Shown: one piece after another, positions 36,359 through 46,977 of the stretch
How the letters are laid out: each line of letters opens with the position of its first letter
Position numbering within the stretch: position 1 is the stretch's first letter
From: Zeugodacus cucurbitae
Taxonomy: Eukaryota; Arthropoda; Insecta; Diptera; Tephritidae
Direction of reading: 5' to 3'
NCBI RefSeq assembly: GCF_028554725.1
Contig: NC_071668.1
Location: 24,964,501 to 25,028,500 of the forward strand
Length of the DNA stretch: 64,000 nt
The notes under the pieces: generated by a model
What the model was told of the DNA's origin: nothing
Database searches by the model: none
What the model saw: only the letters and a program-made list of their open reading frames with translations
Translations under genes and position numbers: made by a program

Positions 36359-36639
36359 TTTATTTTATTATTAAATTCAAAAATATTGTCAATACAATAC
36401 AGACAATATTGTTCTAAAATTTCAATTTCTTTTTATTGAAACGTAGTTAGATTTATTTTTACATTTCATATGATTGCAACTAGTGAAACAAAACAAAATT
36501 GTACTAACAAGCAATATTTTTCTAATTTTAAAAGATAAATACAATATAAACGTTTTTTCAGAAACTAAATATTACGTATAATACTTTTTATTTTCGTATA
36601 AGTTCGTAGAATGTTATTCACTTTAGTGTACACTTACTA

Positions 36640-36876
36640 TTTCCAATCTCTCCTAGTCGTGGGGCTTCTGCGTTACGTGATTTTACAACCTCGCTGAATG
36701 TTTCAATGCCGTTTCGTGAATAACTTCCCGGACCATTTTTATATGAAGATCACGGTGTAGATCTGAATTATGTATATACCACGGGGCATTCACAAATTTA
36801 TTTTGGAACCTTTGTATCGCTTGAATGTATATCGGCGCAGCGCATCCCCACAGTTCAAATAGGTTTCAACGTTTGA
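36640..36876 (-). pseudogene. Jockey-clade reverse transcriptase, C-terminal relic
   Basis: The minus strand reads LWGCAAPIYIQAIQRFQNKF, then VNAPWYIHNSDLHRDLHIKM and VREVIHETALKHSARL, followed by stops. The family pattern 'LWGCAxxSxIxxIQRFQNKxLRxIxxAPWYIxNxDLHxDL' is the conserved region near the end of jockey-type ORF2 proteins. The copy is truncated upstream exactly where the mariner-type inverted repeat begins (36880) and shows a short deletion around KPIWTYG. It is not the same copy or strand as the jockey element at 46344-49420. Confidence 0.8.
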
Positions 36877-36879
36877 TTA

Positions 36880-37140
36880 TACGAGGGCTGCTACATATAT
36901 TTCTGGCCTAATAATGAAAATAGGAATATTTACCAACGAAAATGGTGTTATTGTTTTTCAAAATATTCTCCATCAAGATTTATACACTTTTGCATGTGCT
37001 CAAACCAATTTTCGAAGCACCTTTTTGAGCCTTTTTTTGAGCGATTGTCAAATTGTGCGGGATCCAACGAGAACAAACCTTTTTTACGGCCAGGTGTTCA
37101 CGCAAAATCGAATGTATGCTTGTGGGAGAAAGGCATAGGC
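36880..37140 (-). pseudogene. Mariner-type transposase C-terminus and terminal repeat
   Basis: The minus strand reads KKGSKRCFENWFEHMQKCIN, LDGEYFEKQ and stop, the usual mariner-superfamily ending (W..R..KCI..xGxYFE). Downstream on that strand lies the element end, seen on the plus strand as TACGAGGGCTGCTACATATA from 36880, preceded by TA. Upstream the frame holds HKHTFDFA, a stop and TPGRKKGLFSLDPAQFDNRS. Similarity is lost by about 37140, so the DD-E catalytic core is absent. A plus-strand open frame here is an antisense artefact. Confidence 0.65.
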
Positions 37141-37414
37141 ATGCCTTGCTATTTGTGTTTTGCTATTTTTTACATTTTTCTCTTTTTATTACTTATGAGA
37201 TCCAAAATATCTGCAGGGTATTTAGTAGTAGTAGTTTAGTCAAGCATATCTTTAAAATACTCCCAATCCGTATGTTTATTAAAGAGATATGGTGGTAGCT
37301 CGATTTCTTTTAGATGGTCATTTAGAATTAAATACACTGGTGAGTGGTTCGAATTTAAGTTCAAGCCATTGTCTACGGTATACCTAATATTTCAATTTGA
37401 TTTTAAAATAGTTT

Positions 37415-37720
37415 CTCAAAAATGTGTTTTCAAAGTCGGTTGACAAGATTTCTCGAGAACTACTCTTTTCGATTAATTAAACCCTCATGATAAAAATGTT
37501 TAGAAAGGTCTTCAAGATACAATTTACAATAATTTTTTCTTCTTATGAATTCTAATTTAACTAATTTTTTTTTGTTACTTTCACTTCAGATGGTGACTAG
37601 CAGTTCACTGTCAATGCGTAGAGCTTGCCGAAAATGATATCAAAATTTCAGATCTTTTAATCTTTTTTTTTAGAAATTTCAGTAATCCATCATTAATTGA
37701 GTTAGTACAAAATGAAAATA
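37415..37720 (+). repeat. Divergent fragment related to the 653-bp TIR element
   Basis: TGTGTTTTCAAAGTCGGTTG at 37421-37440 is nearly identical to 44248-44267, and it is followed by ACAAGATTTCTCGAGAACTAC. Weaker similarity (TTTTTTTTTAGAAATTTCAG near 37665-37684) follows. Termini are not visible. Confidence 0.4.
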
Positions 37721-40700
37721 GGCCCGAATTTATACCGGACTAAACCACTTACTTTAAAACTCTTATAACAAAATAAAATATAAATCTATATCTGTATAGA
37801 TATATAAAAATAAATAAATTTATTATTTCAATTTATATGTAGCGAAGCACGTACCGGGCCGCTAACAATATATAAATAATTAAAATAATATTAATACATA
37901 CACATACATAGTACGCTACTCATCACAACAACACTGCAAACAATTTAATTGCCTTCGTATATATTAATACAACTCAGGAACCATGCAATGAACGAGAACA
38001 ATTCAATCATATTTGCAGCGAAACGCAAAATATGCGTATTCTAATTACATTATTACGACACAATCACCGCACTATTTCTTATTATGGGTAAACACACGCC
38101 CACTTGCAAGCATGCGCGCACTCCCACACACGCTCACACATTTTGATGTCAGCAAAGCATGTGACGCACACAATTAAACACACATTTCACAATGGACTTA
38201 TCTAATTAAAATGACACTCTCCATTTCAATGCAATTCATAGAGAATGAAAATGAAAATAAAAATGCTAAAATGAAATATCAACTGAATGCTAACAAAATG
38301 CAAGAATGCGAGCGCGGGCGGAAATGCTATAACGTCGTGTACATACACACATAACGGCAGTGTGTGTTGAATGGGAAAAAATATGAAATAATAAGTGAAA
38401 AGCAGAGCGCCACATTATTCACGCTTTAACTCATGCGCGCGGTCGTGTGTCGATTGTATGTGTGCGGCTGCGTGTGCGACTGTTTGTTTGCACCGCTAGT
38501 TGCTCGTTGCAGGGGTGTATTTGTGTGTGTTTAGACAAGTGTTTGTTTGTTGAATCGTCGTTAAGCTCAACTACGTGCGGTTGTATGAATTTCCGCAACT
38601 AATTGAAACCTTGTGCCATAAACTCTGCGCAAATACACACGCACGCACATCAGCGCCGTTGGAGCCACGGCACGCTAAGCTCAGGCGCTCATGCAGCTTT
38701 TGCTGCGCTATGCTATAGGCGACAAAAAAATAATACCACGCACAAATTGACAAACGTACAGAAGACATTCATGCTTAATTGTAGGCCCGGGCATGCTTAG
38801 TCTGTCTAATGTCGTGTTGACTAGTTAGTGGTGGGCGGCAAGCGGGCGCGTGTGGCTCAGGGGTTAGGTTTACAAAAGCGCAACTGTTGCGGCGGCGTGC
38901 TAACGAGCTTGCTCAACACGACTCGGTAGTGGCTTGTGCGTGTCAAAATGTTAGAAAAATGCACTAAAACTATTGTATACACTTACATACATACATGCAA
39001 ACATGTAAAGAAACTATAACGACTAAAGAAAATCTTTCTTAGGAGAAAAAGTGAAACCAACTTCCATTGGCTTGAAATATAATATAAAATATTTCAATTT
39101 TATCCACATATAAATTAAATATCTTTAGGTATGTTGCTCGAGTATGGGCCTTAGTCACTAGAGCTTAATAGTGACGGAAATTTGAATTAATTCTAGATAT
39201 ATGGATTCTTAATAATTATATTATTTATAGAATAATATTATTTTTATGAAAAATTTGCGATCCCTTGACTCCAAGTACAAAACTCCATCAAGTTTTATAA
39301 TCAGGTTGCTATTCTTATGCGGAACTATCAACCCTTTAACGGCTACGGAAATCAAACTAGAGATGAAAACTGAGGTTGATTCGTAATTCTTTTATTCAGT
39401 CATCTGTACTCAAATCTTTTCTTTCTCGAATATAAACAAGAAATTGCTTCAAAATGTTAGGTTAGATGCTACGGGCGATCTCTAAGATGAGAATCACAAC
39501 CATTTCCACAACAGTAGCAGCTATAAAATTGGAATGCACTCAAAGTTTTATGTGATTAGACAGTATTTCTCAAAAGTATTTGGACAGTGTCAGAAAATTT
39601 CTGAAGTTAGATCTCAAATATCAATAAAACTCCCTGAATCTGTCACAAATTGCCTTAGACGATTTATTACGATTGCAGCTAGTTACCTTAATTATTAATT
39701 AATATATATTTGTAAGATTTACGAAATTTCAACTATTTGAGAAGAAGTTGTAAGAAAGAAGGAAGTACCAGTTTTGTCGTCTTCTTTGAAAAATCCTCGG
39801 CCACCGTCTTTCATTAAAGACCGTTGAAAATCCTCATAACTTGGCAAAAATTTCCTCGGCTCAGGAAGAATACTGCGACTATATAAAAGACGGCATTGAC
39901 CCTCACAGGCCCAAATAACATGCAGCTAAATTATCTAGAAGTAAAAGGAAAAAAAAACGGCGCCCCGACTTCTTACTTACATAACTGTTTCATTTTAAAC
40001 AGCAAATAGTTGGACTAGTTCTTCATTATAGCTTTTTTACACAGGAGCTAATTGATCAATTAACCGTCCTCTGCTCGATTAAAATGCTTATTAAGATCGA
40101 TTTACCATACAAAATAAAAATCCACATTACTTTTTAATTGAATTTTAATCGACTGGAAAATTAAATGCAATTCTGCGACGAAGATTGGTTGAATTGTTTG
40201 ATAAAAAAAGCTACGGTAAAGGCAAAAAATGGTTTCTCAAAAAAATTTTTTTTGATTGATTAATTAATTTGGCTGTCTAAAGGTGATCTCGAACGCGCGC
40301 TAAGTATGCCCAGATTAGTATTGCAGCTCTGTCGTCAATTCTCACTTATTGAAAGAAGGAAGCTCTCCGAACCCTATACTTGAAAAAAAAGAAATAAAAA
40401 TCAAATTTGGTCGGTACGAAAAGAAATCAAAGGTTTAAAGAATTTACATTTTCAAAGCAAATGTAAAGCTGTCAGATTACACTTTAGATATCTTAAGCTT
40501 GACTTTTATCAGATTACTGTGTTTAACTGAATGAGGTTCACCTCTTGAGGATACGACTATTTATTGATTTTACTCTCTTAAAAAATAAAAATTATTTTCA
40601 GTCATTAGTAACCTCAACGATTTTATATCGAAGTACCCCATGCACGTATATGTAAATAATCGACCAGTTCGCTGCATTAACTAACCTGGCGCTAGTCACG

Positions 40701-42029
40701 CAATTGAACGCAAAAATATGTTTTCTACTTCTTCAACTGCTGTTTCCATTTGTATTTCTATTTAAATAACCACACAGTGTGAAATTGAAAGGATTTCCTT
40801 TTTAATCAAGTGCATAGAATTAAGAGTGACGAGTCTATTCTTTTTATACCATTCGCTATTTTTAGCGTTGCCAGCAGACACGTTGGCTCACTAGCAAAGC
40901 CAAAGGGCATACGCACGCAGTCACACATGAACGCAAATGAACAACAACTACAAATGCTTGGGAATGTAGTGCAGGCAAGCCAGTTAGTTCCAACTATCTT
41001 CGTTGTTTTCACCTCGTATATAGATACACACACACATGTGCATATATTAGTATACGCCAACTTGGAAATAAAGCATGTTCCATTTTCACCTGCGTTCGGC
41101 GTTCCACCTGTAGGTGCACGGAGTTCGTGCTCGTGTTTTGTCGCCGGGCAATTGCATGCATGTGCCACAACCGTTTGTGCCTAATCAGGCAAACGAGCGG
41201 AAATGCAGGCAAACGTGTCGAGCATGCAAAATGCATTGCCCACTCCAATATGGACCCACCATTGCGCATACACATACACACACATACCGTTTAAGACTAT
41301 GTAAAAAGGCTTTAAAAATGCAAGCAAAACAAATGGTGAAAGTGGAAATGTGTGACAATTTCATCCTGTGCGACACCTAGAAACTCGCCTAGGGGCCTGC
41401 TTAGAAACTACAAATGGAGGTGTCACGCCCGCAAGCGAAAGTGGACATACCGTTACGGAAAAGTTATATTTTTATCGCATATTTTGTCAAATACAAATAT
41501 TCCGTTGTACATGTGTACATAAGCAAATCATAAAGCATTATGTTAGAGAGTTTTACATTTGCTTTCTTTCAATGTTCTTGCAACATGTTGCACATAATAT
41601 AATATGTAGTATTATATATTATTTATTTAATTTAATTTACTGTTGAAAGCTCTCACAGATAAGAAATAAAATATTATAGAGACCTCAAATCGTATGTTGC
41701 AATATATACTTGTTATAGTATATAGAACGAAATACATGTCTGAAGAACATAATCTTAAATTTTTGTCCTCACTTAAGTCTATGTTGAACATAACGTCTCC
41801 AAAAGATCATAGCGCACTCGAGGTAAAAGCGAGGTAAAACTCCAAATGAGTTGCAATTTGAGAGTTTTGTATCAAATACGATTGAACGAGCTTTACAATG
41901 TATGCCTATTTATGAAACACATTTAAGATATGTCGACAACATTTTGACGTCATAAACATGTCATATGAGAAAGCTTTTTGTAATATGTATCTAAGATTGA
42001 TTAGGTGCTTTATAAAAAGTGTTACAGTG
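37721..42029. other. No gene seen; unique sequence with GC-richer blocks
   Basis: The blocks 38030-38960 and 40800-41400 are CA/GT-rich with G+C islands and overlapping open frames on both strands, none recognisable. The rest is AT-rich. This is a transposon-poor stretch compared with its neighbours. Confidence 0.5.
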
Positions 42030-42732
42030 ATCGGATTTAGTACAAATATGCGCCGTTTCGTTCGATAATATGTTTCCATCTAGACGGCAACTTCATAATA
42101 CCCCCTTGTAGAAGCCCCCTCCTCCAGTAACAGCTGGTAATCACATGGCGTGATAAAACCTCCCATCCGAGCTCCTGTAGCTTCTGATGAGTCATCAACG
42201 AAGTGTGTGGTCTGGCGTTGTCCTGGTGGAACACCACACCCTCGCCTGCTTTAAGCGGTCCAGTTTTTCGCAGTAGATGGTAGAATGAAGCGTCTGGCCA
42301 TATGGGAGCAGCTCATAGAGGATGATTTCCTTCCAATCCCACCAAACACATAGCAAAACCGCAATGGCCGTCAATCCCGGCTTGGCCAAACAACAACCTT
42401 TTTGTGTATCCAGTCTTCTGCAGATGGTCTAAAATGGTTTGGTGACTAACTCCCATTTCGTGGGCGATGTCACCATATGCCACAAGCCGGTCTAACTCGA
42501 TGTTTTCCATGATTTAGTCGGTATTCGTCGTCACAGGTCTTCCGCCGGCTGACTTATCCATGGTATCGTTTTCACCCGCTCTGAATCGTCGAAACCATTC
42601 CTCCGCAGTTCGAAGTGATAGAGTAACATCCTCCAAAACACCATTAATATCACGGAACGTTTATCTAGCGGTTTTGCTTGTAACGAAAGAAAACTATTAA
42701 ATAGTGCGAATTTCGGCGTTCGTGAACTCCAT
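42030..42732 (-). pseudogene. Mariner-family transposase, deleted copy
   Basis: It starts at the ATG at 42732 (MEFTNAEIRTI) and runs through stops to LSLRTAEEWFRRFRAGENDT, GGRPVTTNTD and ELDRLVAYGDIAHEMGVSHQ (the two helix-turn-helix segments). Then come LLCVWWDWKEIILYELLPYG, VVFHQDNARPHTSLMTHQKL, GGIMKLPSRWKHIIERNGAY and a stop at 42037. Two deletions remove the first catalytic Asp (TGDEKW region) and the third (HPPYSPDLAPxD). About 230 codon equivalents remain of a family length near 345. Only the HQDN Asp survives, so it is dead. Confidence 0.9.
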
Positions 42733-42886
42733 GCTTACACGTCTATAACTGTTGAATGCAATATCCAAATTAATCATGCATAGCGTCGTTTTGCAGGTTA
42801 TGAGACCTTTCAAAGATGTATAGTATTGCCAGATACGAGCTCTGTAGCGCTTTATACATAGCCCCGAAATTCAAATTACAAAAAGG

Positions 42887-42912
42887 TGGAAGGGAGATAT
42901 TTGTCAACCTAA
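42887..42912 (-). repeat. Probable mariner 5' terminal inverted repeat
   Basis: On the minus strand the element begins TTAGGTTGACAAATATCTCC, which resembles mariner termini (TTAGGTTG...). It is flanked by TA (42913-42914) and lies about 155 bp upstream of the transposase ATG. The opposite terminus near 41993 shows only TTAGGT before diverging. Confidence 0.55.
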
Positions 42913-42928
42913 TATGTATATGTATATA

Positions 42929-43790
42929 CAGTGTCGGATAAAACTCATTGGACTAAATCGAGTCTCAGACATATTCTGTCATAACTTTTTAAATGGATGC
43001 ATTAGAAGAATAATTTTTTTTGCAAAAGAGAGATCGCATGTTCTATATTATTATTTCAACTTTTATGTACAATTTATAACTTATAACAGAAGGGAAAAAA
43101 GTAAAAAAATTCTCGCGACATAACTCATTGGACTTTTGCTGAATATGAAAATAAATTCGTTTTAAATTAATATTTTATTGGGTAGCCATTATTTTTAATG
43201 ATTGCAGCACATATTTTAGGCATAGATGAAATTAAATTAATAATATATGTATAATTTATTCCATTCCAGGCTTGTTTCAGGGCATCAAATAGCTTGTTTT
43301 TATTACCGTGGACCTGTTTCCTATTAATCTGCCCGTTGTCAATTTCCCATAAGTTTTCAATCGGGTTTATATCAGGAGACTGGGCGGGCCATCTCATAAC
43401 ACAAACTTGTTCTTCCAAAAGCCAATCCTTCACAACTTTTGACGTGTGTTTGGGGTCATTATCATGTTGGAACTGCCAATCAGGCGGCATTTTTTGGATA
43501 GCGTGCGGTAACATTTGGGTTTGCAGTATATTTTTATATTGAAACCTATCCATGTTCCCTTCTATTTTGAAAATAGGTCCTACTCCTCGCCAGAGAAGCA
43601 TCCCCACACCATTATGTTACCCCCACCATGCCTTACGGTACCCTGCAAGTATCGACGATCTAGACGCTTTCCTGTTGGTCTTCGTACACGTGTCATTCCA
43701 TACTTTGAGAACCATCTAACTTTGGTTGGAATCCGTGGCGAAGAGGATACGCAATTTGGACAACTAAATACAAATCCTTTGTGATTATTA
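42929..43790 (-). pseudogene. Tc1-family transposon with DD34E transposase relic
   Basis: The minus-strand protein reads RVRRPTGKRLDRRYLQGTVR, HGGGNIMVWGCFSGEE, a frameshift, VGPIFKIEGNMDRFQYKN, DWQFQHDNDPKHTSKVVKDW, RWPAQSPDINPIENLWEIDN and IIKNNGYPIKY with a stop at 43167. The second Asp (HDND) and the Glu of NPIENLW are present. The N-terminus and first Asp are lost or garbled. The 3' end is TA|CAGTGTCGGATAAAACTC at 42927-42946. ACTCATTGGAC occurs at 42943-42953 and again at 43123-43133, an inverted-repeat/direct-repeat layout typical of Tc1-type ends. The element is truncated at about 43790. Confidence 0.9.
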
Positions 43791-44055
43791 AAGGGTTATA
43801 CTACTATGAACCAAAGCCTTCTTGTCTTGAAATCATTACAAATTTGCACAACAACTAATCTATATTTTAGCTAGTTCGTCTGGGTGACTTTTTAAGCAGC
43901 TTTCAAGGGGAAATGAATGGGGAAGTGAAGAGCAAGGCTAGTACGTCGTTAATCTGCAAGTATTACATAGAGCGTAGTAAAGTGTGTTAAGGACCATTTT
44001 ATTTAATATATACAGTATTTTTGGCAGACAATCAAAACAGCAAGTCATGTTTATT

Positions 44056-44708
44056 AAGGGGTTACATGGGTTTCGAGGTTTTAAAAATCGATTTTTTGTT
44101 TTTGGCTTATTAATTTATACAACATCTTAAGAATATTATACTAAATTTTCAAATCAATCCCAATAATAGTTGCGGAGATGCAGCCTTTGGAAGGTGTGCG
44201 CTCCATTATTGTTACTCAAAACTTTAAACGCGTTTTTCTCGGAACCGTGTTTTCAAAGTCGGTTGTCAAATTTTCTCTAATCTTTACTCCTCGTTCTTGA
44301 CCGAAAGATTTTATTTTTTTTTTCATTTACAACTATTTAAAAAAAAAAAACAAAATGTCAAGAAAATTTGACCGAAGTTTTTATTTTTTTAGAAAAATGT
44401 CTGCCAAAATTCCAATTTTTACTTTTTATTGTCTTTTATTCGTTCAAGCATGAGTTTATGGTCTTAGCTAAAACACGTCATTTTGGATGATCCTGTCAGG
44501 AGTTATGCTGACAACGCGGACGCATCTTTTTCGCAAGGGATCACCAGAAAATGACGTCACAATTGAGGAGTTTTCATTAATTTTTTAGAAAATTTTAGAA
44601 ATTATTCTTTAAAAATGTATCTATAAATTTGAATTCAATAAATAATTTTTACATAAAAAAATATTGAAAATATGCCTTTTTTACTCGACAAAGCCCATGT
44701 AATCCCTT
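44056..44708. mobile_element. 653-bp noncoding element with terminal inverted repeats (MITE-like)
   Basis: It starts AAGGGGTTACATGGG (44056-44070) and ends CCCATGTAATCCCTT (44694-44708), an imperfect 15-bp inverted repeat with 13 matches. No open frame is convincing. Internal blocks recur at 15545-15870 and in weaker form at 37415-37720, so it belongs to a dispersed family. Target-site duplication is not clear (TTATT on the left, GAAGAA on the right). It is likely a non-autonomous DNA transposon. Confidence 0.75.
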
Positions 44709-45251
44709 GAAGAACCCAAGTGTATCCAACGTCTGACTGTGTCTTTGAAATTCGCAATGGTATTCAGCAATCATTGCAAGTGATTAATGCAGGTCAGGTA
44801 GCCCTAATGAAGTGAATATCATGAAAGTACCTATACTCTCGAAAAATGTTTCAAAGTGGTTGCGAACTAAAAAATATTATTGAACGACCTGTGCGAGACC
44901 TGTTTAAAAAATATTTTTAGATTATTCACCTAACCATTGAAATGGTATCTCTAATTTACTAGCTTCACATATTATAATTTCTTCTAAATTTCTTCTCCAC
45001 CTTTCATTTCAAATTCCTAAGTGTTTTAGTTTTCGACGAAGCATTGCATTTGCACAAGCATGAAGCCATTGCTTTTTGCGATCGTTGCAAAATTTCATGA
45101 TGAGAGGATATTTAGTAAATATTTTGCGCGAAACAGTTGAGCAAGTAAGTACGCAACACAGCAACACACGCGCATGCAAAAAAGCGCTTAGTAGAAGGCT
45201 TACGCTTAAATCCTTCTAACATGCATATGCAAGTATGTGAGTATTTTGCTA

Positions 45252-45282
45252 TTGCTGCTGCTGCTGTTGCTGTTGCTGTTGT
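45252..45282 (+). repeat. (GCT/GTT)n imperfect trinucleotide repeat
   Basis: Consecutive GCT and GTT units follow TTTTGCTATT. The complementary CAA/CAG type run occurs about 200 bp further on. Confidence 0.8.
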
Positions 45283-45483
45283 GTATATTAAGTTGTATGT
45301 CTACAAGTGGAAGTGTATTTATGTGAAAAGTAAGCACTTTCGGTTGTGTCAGTGTGTACATCAGCAAGCTAAAGCGAGAGTATATACGAGTGCTTGTGTA
45401 TGGCATGGTATGTCTTGCATAATAATTTATTCATTATGCATAAAATTTATGTTAAAAGTTTCTTGCCTCAAGTGAAAGAAAAT

Positions 45484-45513
45484 AGCAGCAACAACAACAA
45501 CAACAGCAACAGA
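45484..45513 (+). repeat. (CAA/CAG)n imperfect trinucleotide repeat
   Basis: GCAGCAACAACAACAACAAC and following AGCAAC units. It would encode polar runs if translated, but no gene is supported. Confidence 0.8.
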
Positions 45514-46343
45514 AAATATGACGATAATGAAACGCAAAAGCAACACTTAGGCATCGAAATCTACACCAGTGAAAGCAACAGCTCAGCTCCGTCACCATCA
45601 CTATCATCAACCAGCCACCGACAACCGATGAGCGTTCACTGCTGCTGCTGCTCAGCAACAACTACAACAACTACCAGCAAACAAAGTTTGCACTGGCTTC
45701 TGTTGATGGCGGTATGCCGGTGCTGGAATTTCAAATTTGTGTGTTCGTTTGCTTGTCTGTTTATTTTTGTGGTAGTTGTAATGTGGGCCAAATAATATTT
45801 TGTACAGCTCGCTTGCGTTTCATACCTAACATACTCGTATAATATAGAACGACGGTGACTGCGTATACTACCTGCCGGTTAACCTGCCATAGCAATGTTG
45901 GCTAAAGTATTTAAAAGTGTGTTTTTGTGTGCGGTTATTTGTGCTGAAGAATGCTTACAAGTATTTTGTGCCAGTGCCAGGGTGTTTGAGATTGTTTGGT
46001 TGTATAACCGCTGGCTGGTATGCGAGTTTGGTTTTGCATTTGTTTATGTGCGGCATGAGTTTATGAATGTGAATGCAAGCGCACAGCGAAGCATGCGTTC
46101 GAGCGTTCGCAAGCATTCATTCGTGTGTGTGTGTTTGTGTGCATTTCTTCTATTTTGCATTCATTAGTTGTGCATATGCGATAGTTTGTAATATAATTTA
46201 GCTTTGAGCTCTTTGAAAGTGGTGTTACTCATACGCCATGTACATATGCTCAAAGAAGTCTTTATAAGTCACTAAGATAGTCAGGCTGAAAATCAGAAAA
46301 TATTAGCCAGCATATATTACTGCGTACACACAAATGTGATTCT

Positions 46344-46939
46344 TTGAATGCCTACTTCAGCTTTCTTGAGCCTGCGAAATCTGCTCCAACAAATAAACGA
46401 GCCAACGGTGATGCTGATGAGTCATCGAAGCGCTCAGCCGAACAGCAGAGGGGATCAGCAGAAGAAGAAAAAACAAACAAGTGCACAACAACAAATCTGC
46501 AAACCAACAAGCAGGTACCAGCAAATTTTACACCGAAGGAAAACACAAAGCGAGGTGAGCATGTACTACAAAGAAAAGGACCATCTGTCCAGATTGGAAT
46601 TGACCGCTACGTCAACATAATTACAGGGGCTGCCCTGTACATAAAGACTTTAAATCAAAATTGTCACTCGGAATTCAAGCTCGTCGTAACCAAATGATGA
46701 ATAACCCTCGTAATGAAAATGTAGAAATAGCAGACCAGATTTCGAAACCTGGTAGTTCTGAGAATATCCTTGTCCAGGGAAGCTATGCAAATGTGGTAAA
46801 AGGCAACACTGTGCAATTGCAACAACAGCAAAGTCCACCAAATGGAGGTATTGATAATATGATTCTAAATCTTACTCAATGTATGACACAATTTATGTCT
46901 ACCATGCAAAATATGATCCAAGATTTGATCAAATCTTAA
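46344..46939 (+). pseudogene. Jockey ORF1 (gag-like) remnant
   Basis: The first frame encodes a polar, low-complexity N-terminus (KRANGDADESSKRSAEQQRG) and then PSVQIGIDRYVNIITGAAL. A frameshift near 46665-46690 leads to PGSSENILVQGSYANVVKGN and MILNLTQCMTQFMSTMQNMI, ending at 46939. The SYAxVxxGN motif and the Met/Gln-rich amphipathic end are typical of the C-terminus of jockey ORF1 proteins. The central part with the CCHC zinc knuckles is missing. ORF2 begins 38 bases after the stop, the usual close spacing. Confidence 0.65.
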
Positions 46940-46977
46940 AACCAAATGTTACAAACCTTATTATCTAAAAAACGAGT

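Larger units (their letters stand above)
44709..46343. other. No gene recognised; triplet-repeat-rich
   Basis: Imperfect GCTGCTGCTGTTGCTG (45255-45280) and CAACAACAACAACAAC (45488-45506) runs create long low-complexity frames on both strands (45394-45795 and 45452-45661). Composition is GC-richer from 45500 to 46170. No protein family is recognisable. Confidence 0.5.

Noticed and set aside
36914..37298. Plus-strand frames of 74-81 codons
   Set aside because: The minus strand carries the mariner C-terminal motif, so the plus-strand frames are antisense or downstream chance.
45394..45795. 133-codon frame rich in Asn/Ser/Thr
   Set aside because: It is generated by CAA/CAG-type simple repeats, has an overlapping antisense frame and no identifiable domain.
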